A stretch of DNA of 64,000 nucleotides from Hypsibius dujardini (GCA_001579985.1 LRSR01001242.1:1-64000); one strand, 5' to 3'; counted from the first letter of the stretch, positions 22,947 through 34,387 are shown. Notes: generated from the sequence alone by a model not told the origin. Numbers and translations are program-made.

Positions 22947-25111
22947 CTAGATTAAACTTGAGAGGCGAACATGTTCAGAAAATGTTCTTTTGATGGAAGG
23001 TTTCAACGCCAAGTGTCGCTTGCTTTGATTAACGAGATCTGCTCCAATTGAAAAAGCATCAACTCGATGCACAACTCCGAATGCACCAATTTTATCAAGC
23101 GGTTTCTTTGAAGTAGGTGAGTAATACTGAATCCCCTCCTCCGCACTTTTGAAAAACATTCGGTCAGCGTACTTCAGCAAGGTCGCTGCGGTTGGACGAT
23201 CACTTGGGTTAATCTGCAAACATTGGCGGGCCAGAACCTTCAGCTCATCGGGCAATTTTTCCGGCATACGAGGTGTTAAAGGATGTTCACTTTTCATAGC
23301 GAAACAAATACTTTCATAATCGTGATCCGGCCACAAAGCCTGTCCTTAACTCGCGAAATACATGTCCATGACCACACACCCTAGACTATATATGTCAGTT
23401 GGAGAGTCTGGAGGTGATCGAGTTACATTTCGAAACCAGTGAAGCCACACCGCCATTTCTGGTGACATGAAATAATATGATCCCTCCACGTCAAACTGCT
23501 TCTTTGACGGCCTCAGGCCACATGGTTGTTGAAATGCTCCTTCGATGTCAATAATCTTAACGCTTTCGCCCGTGGACTCCTTCATTATGATGCTGTAAGA
23601 TGTGATGTCTCCATGAACAAACTTAGTTGTACTATTTTCTTCATGCAAGTAATGAAGACCGGATGCCAACTGAGTCGTATATTTGACGATGCGTTTGGTA
23701 GAACAGTGTGTAGGGTTGCGCTCGATAAAGTCTCTCAATGTGATCCCGCTGCACCACTCCATGAGTAGGCAATAATGGCTGCCTTCAATGCTGTGTTCCA
23801 TTGCGTAACCGACAACAATATATTGAAGAATGTTTGGATGCTTCAGTTGTAGTAGAGATCTTTATCCTTCTGACCTTTCGTCGCGTACTGATTGAAAAAG
23901 CAGTCTAAACGCTTGATTTCCGGGCTGCTTCTCGATGGGTTTACCATCATCCAAATAAAATGCGTCTACCTTGTAAATGAATTTAAAATCCGCATGTGCC
24001 GTAAAACGGTGAGCGTAGCCAGCGGGTATACCACAAAACCCAAACTCTAGTTCGCTAAAGCAGTCTCTAAATTTGTATATAAATGTACGAAAGCTTCTAT
24101 CCCCATCATGAACCATGGCCGTTGCCGTAATTTCTCGAAGGTCAAATGTTTTCAGCACCAAGGACTCGCGGTCAGAGTAATTCAGCAAGGTCGCTGCGGT
24201 CGGACGTTCGTCTGGATTGACTTTTAGACAATGACAGGCCAGAACCTTCAGTTCATCTGGCATATCTTCTGAGATTTGTGGTATTAGAGGAAATCCTTCA
24301 CGTGCGTGCTCACGAATAGTGTTAGGGATAACGCCCCCGAGCTGCAATGCCGGCCGTCCTTCTCGCACTAAATACATGTCCTAGACCACGCACCCCAGGC
24401 TCCATACGTCGGTTGAAGAGCTTGGAGGTTGTCGACTGCTCTCGTCACTGTATAACAGCCACGATATCATTTCTGGTGACGTGAAACAAGAGCAGCCAAA
24501 ATCAAATGTAGAAAATTGAAAAAATTCCGTTTGCTCCTCTGACGATTTACCAGAGTTGCGCTGGAATACGCAATCGAGATTAGCAATTTTTATTTTTTTC
24601 CCATGGAGTCTTTCATCAGTATGCTTGCGGGTGCTAATTATCCGTGCATAAACTTCATGTTTTCATGAAGGTAACGAAGACCGGAAGCCAGCTGAAACGT
24701 GTAGTCGACAAGGACTTCAATTGAGCAATGCATTTTGTTGCTCTCGATGAATTCGGTAAGCGTCTTGCCGCTGCAGAATTTTATGACTACGCAGTACTTG
24801 TCATCAGTCGTGATACCAACAGCAAAGTACCGAATAACGTGCTTATGCTTGAGTTGTAAGAGAGTTTTTAATTCTCCAGTTCTGGTTTCGTTTGGTTCGA
24901 AATCCGAAATTTTTTTTAACGCACATGTTCTGGTAAGGTCTTCACGGGGAACAAGATCAGGAGTCCAGTAAAACACGTTCACTTGGTGAATACCGCTATG
25001 TGGGTGAACCTGAGATTCACCGCTAGGACGACAGAAATATTTCAAACCATCGCTGTCTGTGAAAACAATATCGTCTTCCCCCTCCCCGTTTTCATCCATG
25101 ACTTTATCCAT
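22947..25111 (-). pseudogene. Three-domain tandem-kinase pseudogene
   Basis: Reading down from the ATG at 25111: a kinase fold starts near ALKKISDFEP, with YCVVIKFCSGKTLTEFI and ASGLRYLHE. A second follows, with YCLLMEWCSGITLRDFI, FVHGDITSYSIIM and DIYSLGCVVMDMYFAS. The N-lobe of a third follows (IGAFGVVHRVDAF), after which the gene is truncated about 70 bp from the piggyBac-like element. Disabling changes visible against the open paralogue at 41685-43535 are a TAA after FMHG (about 24650), a TAG where the paralogue has Met in VIMDMY (about 24377), a frame break near 23860, and a TAA replacing Gln after YFAS (23345). The domain closest to the paralogue's first domain is the second here. The paralogue therefore seems to have lost an upstream domain, while this copy lost the end of the last one. 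Confidence 0.8.
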
Positions 25112-25410
25112 GGATTGATTGGTTCAATGTTTGATCCATGTAGTACACAGATCGAGAATAAAGAGGCATTACAAACAGGCAAGAATGGTAAAGAAAACAG
25201 AAATTTTTTTTAGCTAGTATCCACAACTCTGAATTAAAGTTCGACCGAATAGGTTACTCCTAGCAGTTTAAATGTTTGCAGTGAAAAGCGATATGGAAGA
25301 CCGGAAGTTATTTGCACAATTTATTACAGCGGAGCTCACTTGCTACAAAGTCATAGTAAACAGAGAATCCTGGCTTAAGATATGCGCTAACTTCCTCGAT
25401 TTACTGTTAT

Positions 25411-25486
25411 AGCTTTGCCGCGGTTACTTTGAGGGTCGCCCATTGGATTCTGATTGGCGACCCTGAAAGTAACCGCGGCAAAGCTG
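25411..25486. mobile_element. ~75 bp perfect-hairpin insertion
   Basis: The arms agctttgccgcggttacttt and agggtcgcc are mirrored after a short loop. The two paralogous places (about 44275 and 62715) read straight through from 'cgattcaattgtact' with no hairpin, so this is an insertion into U1. It is a miniature palindromic element of unknown type. Confidence 0.7.
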
Positions 25487-25818
25487 TACTCCATCTAATT
25501 CCAACGGAAGTTGTGAGTGATAAGCACTCAACATTTTAGAGGAAACTGTTTTCTCTATTTCATCGAGTACAGGCGACATGCAAAAGATACGTCGGATATC
25601 AACAATGTTAAAGAGGTGTGAATTAGTTAATTATAGCACAGAATACAAGCGTAAAACAACAATTTCAACACAGAAACCACAAAGTCGAGAGGGTAATCCC
25701 GAAACACGCAATTGGTTCCTCGAAAGCTAATGTCTGAAAACACTGGTCAGCCACACGTACGATCGGACAAATAATTCCTAATTCCGCCTTGAAATAGCGA
25801 TGAAAACGAAGCAACTAT

Positions 25819-26266
25819 CTAATGTATGTATCCAGAAAAGATTGTTATAACTAAAAAATCACACTGAAGCCAATTTGTTATAAGCCCTTGAGAGCGTATC
25901 ACACGATGGTGTCTCCAGTTCCCGGCCTTTTTAACGAGTTTATGATCACCATAAAGCCGGCCACGCCACATGACGTTCTCCTTGTAGGCGCGTTCACGCA
26001 CACACGACTCCTTGAGGTTGTTGAGGTAAAGCTCCTCCACGCTGGTCTCGATCGTCAGCATCTCCTTGTTGGTGAGTTTGATATAGTTGTCGTCTTTCAG
26101 GTAGAAGCGTAGGTCCGAGTTACGGGTCAAGTACTGGTGGTGGTACTTGAGGGACTGCTGGAGGTTGTAGACTGTTTCGGTGTAGGTGAGGGATGAGAGA
26201 AGGCTCAGGCCGAGAAAGAAGATAGGTGAAAGCTGGAGAAAGAGGGTGAGACCGCTAAATGCTGAG
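25819..26266 (-). pseudogene. DNAJB12/14-like C-terminal exon (U1 copy; gene broken elsewhere)
   Basis: After a good acceptor (cttttcag at 26267) the frame encodes a membrane helix (LFLQLSPIFFLGLSLLSS) and then the DUF1977-type tail of the ER-membrane J-proteins DNAJB12 and DNAJB14. The tail includes DLRFYLKDD, TIETSVEELYLNNLKESC, RERAYKENVMWRGRLYGD and KLVKKAG. The human family has the matching order EYTGSSLKTVE, EDDYIANLRNNCW and LLYRARYFGD. These proteins anchor a cytosolic J domain at the ER for Hsp70 in membrane-protein quality control. This exon is open, but the J-domain exon at 27310-27480 has a stop and the middle J exon is absent in U1. Confidence 0.7.
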
Positions 26267-26841
26267 CTGAAAAGAAAAAGGAGACAAACTTACAAGGGAT
26301 CGGAACGGAAGCGCTTACGCCGATCAACCTGAATTTTGTTTTACAAATAGCATATAAATTATATAGATTTTAGAAAATAATTTCATCTGCCGGCGAACTC
26401 TAGTCTTGGCGGAGAAAAATTCAAAGTTTCAGGAGCACACTGCTGTCTTGTTCGTAGACTCAATGATTTATTGTTTGATTGTTGGTAGTTTATTCACAAT
26501 CGTATTTGATTTAATTTATTACATTTACATACAAGGAATAAACATTTTTTTATAAGCCTCAAACTATCACTTTCAAAAGAAGTATAAGAAATCTGTAACA
26601 GTAATTTTTATTTCATTTTCAGTGACTGATATAATTCGCTGTACCGGCATGACCAGGCTTCTATTCATACCAGGCTTTGCTTAATTGAACGAGTCGTATT
26701 TCAACTGATCAAACAATCAAGACTGAATTCACAATTAGTAATGCAGCACAGTCATTCCTGTAGACACGTAGTGTTTTAATTAATGTTACTGTCAGGAAAA
26801 AATGATTGATTGATTGAAGTTTTAGGTTAGTCTTAGTTTCT

Positions 26842-27148
26842 TCATTCCTGCGTGATGTACCCTTCCATCCGTCGCAGTTGGATGCTCAGCAGCTCCAACG
26901 GAGCGTTCGCGTCGAGCCGGAATTGTGAGATAAAGTTGATGGTGCTAAGAGTCCACTCGAAGCTCCTCTCGACGAGGCAGTAACAGCGTGCGGCGTCGTC
27001 AGTCCGATTACGGGCCTCTTCCAGGCGATTGTAGAAGCGTTTATGGTGCTCCCGCAGGCAACGATGGAGTTCGCCGATGCCGGGCGGACAGTCGGACTGG
27101 TCGAGACTGGAATTCCTCGAGAATTTCAGCGGCGTTTTCCAATTGTTT
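26842..27148 (-). CDS. Candidate terminal exon, helical, unrecognised
   Basis: A good acceptor (ttttgctgcag at 27149) opens a frame of about 100 codons to a TGA. It is rich in charged helical sequence (LHRCLREHHKRFYNRLEEA, CYCLVERSFEWTLST). It resembles a spectrin-like or other coiled helix, but no family is assignable. It sits between the J-domain exon and the membrane exon of the U1 DNAJB12-like remnant, where the other copies have the second half of the J domain. It is therefore probably foreign to that gene. Confidence 0.35.
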
Positions 27149-27168
27149 CTGCAGCAAAATTACGGGTT

Positions 27169-27171
<3 letters not shown>

Positions 27172-27235
<64 letters not shown>

Positions 27236-27296
27236 TACAAACACTTAAACAGACAGACAAATAGACAGACAAATAGACAGACAAACAAACTAACTG
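27172..27296. repeat. (CAGA)n microsatellite with variants
   Basis: A pure cagacagacaga run is followed by interrupted caaacagacag and tagacag units. It lies next to the J-domain exon of U1. The U2, U3 and 40.9 kb copies carry the same microsatellite in the intron before their membrane exon. Confidence 0.95.
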
Positions 27297-27309
27297 ACAA
27301 ATGTCGTAC

Positions 27310-27480
27310 CAGGAGCCTTTTTTTTAACCGGATGCAGCACCAGCGCCAACTTCCGGTGCTGTTTCTTCAAGACCCTTTGGAGAAGGAATCCTTCTCCATG
27401 AAGAGAACCAGGTATAATGTGGTGCATTTGTTGACCCGCAGCACAGCCTGTAGCTGCTCATCGGAGTAGTCTTTATGAGA
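27310..27480 (-). pseudogene. DNAJB12/14-like J-domain exon, first half (U1)
   Basis: The reading YSDEQLQAVLRVNKC is the pre-J motif of DNAJB12/14 (human YTEEQVEGVLRIKKC). It continues into helix II of the J domain, KKQHRKLALVLHP. The exon ends at the family's intron site, GCTCCTG|GTACG. Damage is visible: an in-frame TGA after FSKGS, and HPD changed to HPV. Both abolish J-domain function. Confidence 0.7.
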
Positions 27481-27668
27481 GTCAAAACCGGGTCGGGACT
27501 CTGTGTATCCTGTACTGGCCTGGGATGAGTGGTGGGCCTTTTTCCGTTGACGTCTACCGGAAGGGAACGAGATCGTGGTTTTTCGCCAGAGGGACTACGC
27601 TGTTTTTGGTTCTCCTATTTGTCGCTGGCCGCCGGCATTGAAAACGTTAAAACCAGTAACTGATTATT

Positions 27669-27725
27669 GGAGACTTGGCGAGCGATGACACAAGGCTTAT
27701 ATAAAAACCTAGTGGCTAGTTATGA
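27669..27725 (+). repeat. Head module M1 preceding a minisatellite
   Basis: It begins 'gagacttggcgag', then 'gacacaaggcttatataaa', then 'ctagtggctagtt'. Six copies of this module occur in the window: 27669, 30535, and reversed at 36862, 38938, 40490 and 62468. This one leads into the G minisatellite. Confidence 0.65.
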
Positions 27726-27769
27726 CACACTTTCTAGACATTGTACGTAAGCTGCTGCAAGATCAGACG

Positions 27770-28280
27770 CAAGGTGCCGGGGGCCCTACTGGAGTTGTAG
27801 TTATGGAGTTACTGTAAAGGTACAATACTGTCAGGTCGAGGGGTACCGGGGGCCCTCATGGAGTTGGAGTTATGGAGTTATTGTACTGTATAGGAACAGT
27901 ACTGTCAGGTTGAGGGGTACCGGGGGCCCTTATGGAGTTGGAGTTATGGAGTTACTGTACTGTATAGGAACAGTACTATCAGGTCGAGGGGTACCGTGGG
28001 CCCTTATGGAGTTGTAGTTATGGAGTTACTGTATGGGAACAGTACTGTCAGGTTGAGGGGTACCGGGGGCCCTCATGGAGTTGGAGTTATGGAGTTATTG
28101 TTCTGTATAGGAACAGTACTGTCAGGTTGAGAGGTACCGGGGACCCTTATGGAGTTGGAGTTATGGAAATACTGTATGGGAACAGTACTGTCAGGTCGAG
28201 GGGTACCGGGGGCCCTCATGGAGTTGGAGTTATGGAAATACTGTATAAGAACAGTACTGTCAGGTCAAAGGGTACGGGAG
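27770..28280 (+). repeat. G minisatellite, about seven units of ~75 bp
   Basis: Each unit contains 'tactgtcaggt', 'gaggggtaccgggggccct' and 'ggagttggagttatggag'. It is found again inverted at 38660-38937 and as single degenerate units at 2.6, 37.3 and 40.2 kb. Confidence 0.9.
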
Positions 28281-28317
28281 GTCCGTGTGCTTATGTTGCT
28301 AATGCCATCGAAGTTTA

Positions 28318-28680
28318 TCTAGGTACAGACATGGCTAGGTACATTGTGGTACCACCTGCAATATGGTGGTACCTATGAAAATAGCTGTAACTATGTTCTT
28401 CTGTACCAAAGTAGAGACGTGGCTAGGTGCACTGTGGTAGTGTCTGCAATATGGTGGCACCTACGGAAATGGCTTTACCTATGTACTTCTGTACCTAGAT
28501 AAAGTCGTGGCAAGGTATACCTATAAAAATGGCTGTACCTAAGTGCTTCTGTACTTAGGTACAGGCGTTGCTAGGTACACTGTATTACCATCTGCAAAAG
28601 GATGGTGCCTATCAAAATGTCTGTACCTATGTACTTGCATACCCAGGTGCAGATTTGCCTAGATACAAGCAACCATACAC
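28318..28680 (+). repeat. Degenerate ~90 bp tandem repeat rich in ggtac/gtacct
   Basis: Recurring blocks such as 'acatggctaggtacattgtg', 'tctgcaatatggtggcacct' and 'atgtacttctgtacc' repeat four to five times with substitutions and one shortened unit. The array directly follows the G minisatellite. Confidence 0.7.
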
Positions 28681-29610
28681 ACTTCCTCTGAGACAGAGGT
28701 TGTACGGATTTCATTTCTGGACTAACTTTAGAGTAGATCACTGGACACACCCGCCAGCCAATCTTTAGGCTTAACCACTGAATGGATAGGGAAACCCCTA
28801 CCTTTACAGATGCCTAAACATAACATTTCATTTTCTAGAGATTTTTTATGACCGCAAGCGAAGAAAGGAAGATGACTGGCTCTCAACGGTGTCCCAAACT
28901 TTTGAGTTTTCGTGGTTTTTTTTTATAATCTGACGTGATTGTTTCGGCGTTCGAAAATTTATAAATATTTTGAGACATATTTACGACTGTTTGAAGGCAA
29001 AACAATTTTGTAATAAATGCTTTACCGTGAGCCCGAGACGACTTGTGAATGAGTGCCCATTTCGCATTATTTACCATTGTAAACGCCAAAAAATCTTTCA
29101 AGACCGCAAAACAATTACTATAAATTGCCTGATGAAACGTTCACGGATAAATTTGATGCTCTCATATGCTAAACTAACTGATAAGTAACATAAAAAGTTA
29201 AAATTTGTTTTTCATGGTAATGTCAATTGACGAATATCCGCAAAAGTGACGGGGTTGAAAAACCAAAGCATAATGGCGGCTTGCTGCAAACAAAATGCCA
29301 ATATTTTGGAGAGGAGCTTCAGGATGTTCTGGTTTAATTATTTTGCCGTTTAGTACAATCATTTTGAAATTAATGCACGTTGCAGAATTCATTTGCTTAG
29401 TCTCGGGTGTTCAGAGGTTTTTTTGCAATGAAAACCCCTAGTAAAAAGTTGAATTGAACGGCTTAGACGATCGAGCTATGGAGAAACCAGAACAACTAAT
29501 CTTCCAACCGCTCAATTGAGATGAAAATTGATTATTAGGAAAACTCAATGACTTAATTATAAAATTATCAGACCTAAGTTGCAGTACTGTGGTTGGAAAT
29601 CGAGAATGTG
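28681..29610. other. No gene recognised
   Basis: Only short frames without splice support, and no clear element ends. Confidence 0.4.
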
Positions 29611-29613
29611 AAT

Positions 29614-29718
29614 GTGAATGTGTGTGTGTGTTTCTGTGTTTCTGTGTGTCTGTGTGTCTGTGTGTCTGTGTGTTTGTCTGTGTGTCTGTGTGTCTGTGTG
29701 TCTGTGTGTCTGTCTGTG

Positions 29719-29766
<48 letters not shown>
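29614..29766. repeat. Compound (GT)n/(TCTG)n microsatellite
   Basis: gtgtgt and gtgtctgtgtgtctgt units pass into a pure tctgtctgtctg run. Cys/Val/Ser- or Gln/Thr-rich frames here are artefacts of the repeat. Confidence 0.95.
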
Positions 29767-29834
29767 AGAGTCATGGGCGGGGTAATCACATTCAGTGCTC
29801 GCATATGATTGGCCAGTGTAGTATAGGGCGTCCC

Positions 29835-30098
29835 TACACCTTTGGCCAGAAAAGTCGGGACGCTCGATTTGTCAAGAGGCAATTTGTTACCACAAGGCCG
29901 TAGGCTGCTTTGATTTGAGGCGGAAATAGTTGGCCACAAGACCACATATGCAATCTGTTGCGCAAATACGAAGTGTGATCTTGTAGCCAACTATTTCCGC
30001 CTCAAATCATAGCACTTTTTTTGTATCGCCTGCAGCCTTGTAGTAACACATTGCCTTTTGATAAATCGAGCGTCCCAATTTTTCTGGCCAAAGGTGTA
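29835..30098. mobile_element. Foldback MITE, 264 bp
   Basis: The ends are tacacctttggccagaaaa and its complement. The arms are about 120 bp each and carry 'gggacgctcgatttgtcaa' and 'gatttgaggcggaaatagtt', mirrored with few differences around a loop near 29950-29970. No coding capacity. Confidence 0.85.
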
Positions 30099-30099
30099 C

Positions 30100-30530
30100 C
30101 TTTCGGACTACAGTGTATATCAAGCTCGAGCGTTGCCGAAGATGAACGTCTGAAAGCTTTAGGAACTGGCTCTCAATAACGATAAAATCTGTTCGTTCTC
30201 AATACTAATAAGAAAAACCTCAACTTAAGGCATCAATTATGTTTTCACAAAACAATTGACTGAGCTTTTCGGTCGTTCCATCGATCGCATCGATTGCTAA
30301 TCTAAAACGACCCGATAGATGTTTTAGCTTCAGGATAAAGAGTCCACCTTATTAATGAAAAGTTGCAACATATTGAGGAATTCTCGTCTGTAACCATTTT
30401 TGGGACGTCCCCCAAAAAGAATATTTCTTTTCTTCTGGAGATGAAAACAAGAGTAACAAATGGTGAGCCGTGAGAAACAGACCGCTGGAAGTGAAAACGC
30501 TCCGGTAGACGTGCTGTCTTTAACGGTCTA
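30100..30530. other. No gene recognised
   Basis: Unremarkable sequence with no open frame of interest, no tandem structure and no element ends. Confidence 0.4.
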
Positions 30531-30534
30531 TCCG

Positions 30535-30595
30535 TCGAGATTTGGTGAGTTCTGGCACAAGTTTATATAAATTTCCAGTGGTTAGTTCTGATGCA
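30535..30595 (+). repeat. Head module M2
   Basis: It reads 'gagatttggtgagttctgg', then 'cacaagtttatataaa', then 'ccagtggttagtt'. It is a copy of module M1 but leads into a different minisatellite (T). Confidence 0.6.
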
Positions 30596-30639
30596 AGAAC
30601 TGTGAAGCAAGACGTGTGGTGAGTAAACAGACTCATCCT

Positions 30640-30955
30640 CAATGGAATAATGGAATAAACTCCATAAGCCACATGGTTAAGGTCCACAGGTACATTCACC
30701 CTCCTGCTACAGCAGTAGAATAATGGAATAAACTCCATATACTATATGGTTAAGGCCCCTGGCTGTCCCTACAGCAGTGGAATAATGGAATAAACTCCAT
30801 GGGCCACATGGTTAAGGCCCATAGCCACCCACACGCTGTCTCTACAGCAATGGAATAATGGAATAAACTCCATAGGCCACATGATTAAGGCCGATGGCTG
30901 TCCCTACAGCAGTAGAATAATGGAATAAACTCCATAGGCTACATGGTTATTTTAT
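30640..30955 (+). repeat. T minisatellite, about five units of ~65 bp
   Basis: Units contain 'tggaataatggaataaactc', 'catggttaaggcc' and 'ccctacagcag'. Inverted arrays of the same unit are at 36630-36870 and 40335-40497. Confidence 0.9.
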
Positions 30956-31279
30956 GCCACGCATACTCGGGCTCTGCTCTCGCTTACATGAGTTGATTAT
31001 TTTAGCTACTCTGTATATTTCCAATTTCCCACCGCTGTATTTAAAAATTGGCGATTCTCGATATATTGGAAACTTAGGTGGTCGCGTCTATGTGGTCTGT
31101 TTTTCCGAAGGATAGCAGAAAAACACTCACGGTGAGTTAAGACGGAAAGAGTGTAATGGGACGAGGATGGAGGATAAAGGAAACACTTGAAAACATCCGA
31201 CAGAAAGACACAAACGTTCGGTCTGGAAGAGAGAAATACACGGGTAGACAGAAATGCAGAAGGACGGCGGTTTTGGTAC

Positions 31280-31498
31280 GCATTTGTTTTCAGCTGTCTT
31301 ATCACGAGCCTGAGCTATGAACCGCGCCTTCACGTAGGAACGGTCAGTCCAGGGGGCGTATATTGACTGTCTGGCATGGCAATCATAATTCTTGACGCCC
31401 TGGAAGGTCACTATTCGGTATTCCCGTCCCTTTGAAGCTCGGATTGATTCAAACGTTCTGCCTGTCGCAGTTTTAGCACGTACCAATGTGACGGTGCA
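31280..31498 (-). CDS. Candidate exon, unrecognised
   Basis: It lies between a possible acceptor (ggtggccgcag) and a donor (aatgc|gtacc). The frame contains LVRAKTATGRTFESIRASKG, REYRIVTFQGVKNYDCHA and YAPWTDRSYVKARFIAQ. The composition looks coding but I recognise no domain, and no partner exon is seen. Confidence 0.3.
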
Positions 31499-31499
31499 C

Positions 31500-32060
31500 T
31501 GCGGCCACCGACAGTTGCGGATGGTCAGTCAAAGTTGCCAGTCATGCCAGTCGTCTCGGCCAATGCTTTCGTCCTCACATGTTTACGTCACTCGTGCATC
31601 CGCCCACCCGCCCGATTTTGTAAATATTTAATGCCGAGAGATTATGATATGGGTTATTATACGTTAATAGCGAGTAGTAAGTTAAATCACAGCAGCTATA
31701 AGTCACTTCCGTAAGTACATACTGTGTGGGTGTTATACAGACAGACAGAATAATATATGCATAATAATGTAATGCAGTATATAATCCCCGACGTAATATA
31801 ATATACAAGATTATGCTCGCCTCCGGCTCGTCTATCTTGTTTCTCGAAGGAGCATTTCCTTTACATCTAGGAATTAAAAGTGATCTGCATGAGCAGCCCC
31901 ACTCCGAATTTCGAATTTCGAATTTGGATTTTAATGTGAAAAGTCAGTCATGACTGTTGAAAGAACCAGGCACCCCAAGCCGGACCTTGATAAAACTGAA
32001 CGTCGCAAGTTAAACTAGGCTGAACGAATAGAAATACCGGCAAACCGACAAACAGCCCGA
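31500..32060. other. No gene recognised
   Basis: AT-rich with short chance frames. A small direct repeat (gaatttcgaatttcgaattt) lies near 31906. Confidence 0.35.
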
Positions 32061-32072
32061 AAGCCAGAGAGC

Positions 32073-32074
<2 letters not shown>

Positions 32075-32122
<48 letters not shown>

Positions 32123-32123
32123 G
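32075..32123. repeat. (CAGA)n microsatellite
   Basis: An uninterrupted cagacagacaga tract of about 49 bp. Confidence 0.95.
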
Positions 32124-32527
32124 TGAAAATGTATTTGTTTGAAATATCTCACTCAGTTATGGATTATTTGTACTTTTGATAACTTGTTGCGTCTTACCGA
32201 TATTGATGAAACATCATGTTCTTAAAAAAATTAGAAAGAATTGGCCGACAGTTTTGACTGGTCGGTTAAAGAAAGAAAGAGTAGGCCTAGAAATTCACTT
32301 GCGAAAGGGATGGGATGGGGCGAGTGATATGCTTTCTGGGAAGTAGCTTTTTCACATGCTTGCCAGAAGGAACCCGAGACTGACTAATTTATGGGACGGT
32401 TAATAAATTGTCTACGTTGAAAATAAAACGCTGATGGAAAATGAACGTCAAAGCAGCCCTTGCAAATATCTGCTCGATTGGTTAATCGGTTTTGGACGGG
32501 TGGCAGAAATTATATTGTGGATCCAAT

Positions 32528-32837
32528 TGTTGGACCACGCCCAACAAGTCCCCATATCCTATCATTATAGCTCTTTAACTCACTAGTATCTTGCTTATTT
32601 AGTGAGTCTATCTACCCTATTAACCCTATTCTGCTGCCACAGCTAATTACTTGTATGTAATTCTGATGTTTGTGCTATTTACTATCATTTCTATAGTTAA
32701 CACTTTACTATTTAATCATGTGTTTTATTAGTTCTAGTTGTACTTCTTTCCTTTCTTCCAGTTTACTTCTCTACCTATCACTACTTTCAGTCTAATAAAC
32801 TTGTTAACTACCCAACATCAGGTTGGTAGACCTAACA
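32528..32837 (+). mobile_element. Solo LTR, 310 bp
   Basis: It begins TGTTGG and ends CCTAACA, with a CAAT target duplication at 32524-32527 and 32838-32841. No internal retroelement region is next to it, so it is a recombined solo LTR. Its terminal sequences resemble the solo LTR at 59463-59792. The 4-5 bp duplication suggests a Ty3/gypsy- or BEL-type element. Intact duplications suggest modest age. Confidence 0.75.
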
Positions 32838-33071
32838 CAATGACCTTGAATAAACTTTTACTGGAAACGGGACGCCGATTGTTCTAGTGATGTCATGGAA
32901 ATGTGGGAGATTTGTAATGCAATTGTTTAATAAATCAAGTCAAGATTAATTTGGTATTATGGAGATGGGAGTAATTACTTATATTCAGTTAAAAATTATC
33001 GAAATTTGAATTGAAAAGTGTGCACGAACGGCGGGTAAATATAAAAAACTCGAAACACTGCCGCTCTCTTA

Positions 33072-34031
33072 CCGGGTGCGGGAAAGCTTTTGGCACTGGC
33101 CTTCGCAAGCCTTCGCCTGAACTGTGTGTGTGCTATTGATAAAATATTTTTTGCACTGGAAAGCCCACTTTATTGTCTATCCGAATCACTTTTAAAATTG
33201 AGATTCAGATTGTTGGATCAGAAGTTGTTTCGGAAAACCCAAGGACTAACATTGTTATAATTTGTCCCATGGACCGTATTTCAGATCTCCCTCAACTTTA
33301 AAGCGAATCTGAAAAACCAAAACGGAAAACTATAGATCTAAGTCAGTGTACTGTACAAGAAAAAAATCAGAAATATTCAATCAATCGTGCACCACTAAAC
33401 TGAGGGAGACCTTTATAAAAAAAACCTAAACATTTTCACACAAGTGGTCTGAGTGGTGTACGGGTTCGGGTCCACGCTAATAACTTTCTCAGTTGTTATG
33501 CGATTGGAATAATTTCAATCACATTAAAGAGCCCAATTATTGCACCCCCTTTTTTACTAAAAACAGTGTTTTTCGTTGCATTTTAGGTCTCCAGTTTTGA
33601 TCTAAAGTTAGAGATGCAAGGTTTAAAAAATTGGTTGAACTTAACCCTGCGACGTTTTCTTTTTTTTCAAAACCAAAGTTGCCGCAAATTGATTTTTTTC
33701 TTTTTGCATGGGATAGCCCCATCAAATTACTACAACATACGTGTTGTAACTTTTTGTTGCTCACGCTCTGCTTCGAGAAATGCGAACCAGTTTTGATCTG
33801 GGTAAGCGAACTTGGCAAAATCTGCCATTAACCAGGCCACTCCTAATTTTTAGGTGCTGCCACAAACCAATGCATAACACCTGTCCTGCTCCTGCCCCAA
33901 CGTCGAACCGAGCAAATGTTTCACAGACCTATAGGTCTTCTTTCGAAATAAAACATAAATTTTTTTTATCAGTTCATATAGGGTTACATTCAATGATTTT
34001 AGTGTAGTGCCAAAAGTTCTCCCGCACCCGG
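33072..34031. mobile_element. TIR element with TA duplication, 960 bp
   Basis: The ends ccgggtgcgggaaagctttt and the complement of a diverged ccgggtgcgggagaactttt are flanked by TA (33070-33071 and 34032-34033). This fits a Tc1/mariner-like MITE. Only short frames are inside. Confidence 0.75.
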
Positions 34032-34387
34032 TAAATTGCAATTGGCAATAAATAAATGGCAATTTTTTAAAAAAAATAGCGAAATCGGCCCGACAGTTTC
34101 TGAGATATTATTGCGGGGGGGGGGTCGGCCCAGTGCGATAAGGAAGGGTACTGATAACCAATATATCGTAAATTCAATTAATTAAGACTTGTAAAATTGG
34201 TAAATTAAACAAATTCTGCAGACTGTTTGTTAAATGGCCAAATTTACTGATTGTTCTTATATCTGCAAAATTTGTTCCTTTTAGCCCACTAACCATCTTA
34301 GTGTGCTATTCCCATCCAGTTGGCTTTAGTATTTAAATAAAACTAAATACACGTTTGATTTCTTTTATGTAGTACACCGTTACCGGC

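Larger units (their letters stand above)
20600..27480 (-). repeat. Segmental duplication unit U1 (kinase pseudogene plus DNAJB12-like pseudogene)
   Basis: Its left edge matches 41308 onwards (ttttctgcgcgcc, then gaaaatctga and ataacgt). It then carries a tandem-kinase gene, a shared non-coding stretch (25100-25800 versus 43920-44700) and DNAJB12-like exons, all on the same strand as in unit U2. Later insertions specific to U1 are the piggyBac-like element and a hairpin at 25411. Confidence 0.75.

Noticed and set aside
29589-29990. Long Cys/Val/Ser-rich and Gln/Thr-rich open frames
   Set aside because: They are translations of the GT/TCTG microsatellite. The same holds for similar frames at 27.1, 44.9, 61.0 and 63.6 kb.
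33614-33831. Overlapping 60-75 codon frames at 33.6-34.0 kb
   Set aside because: They are inside the TA-flanked TIR element, with no transposase motifs.
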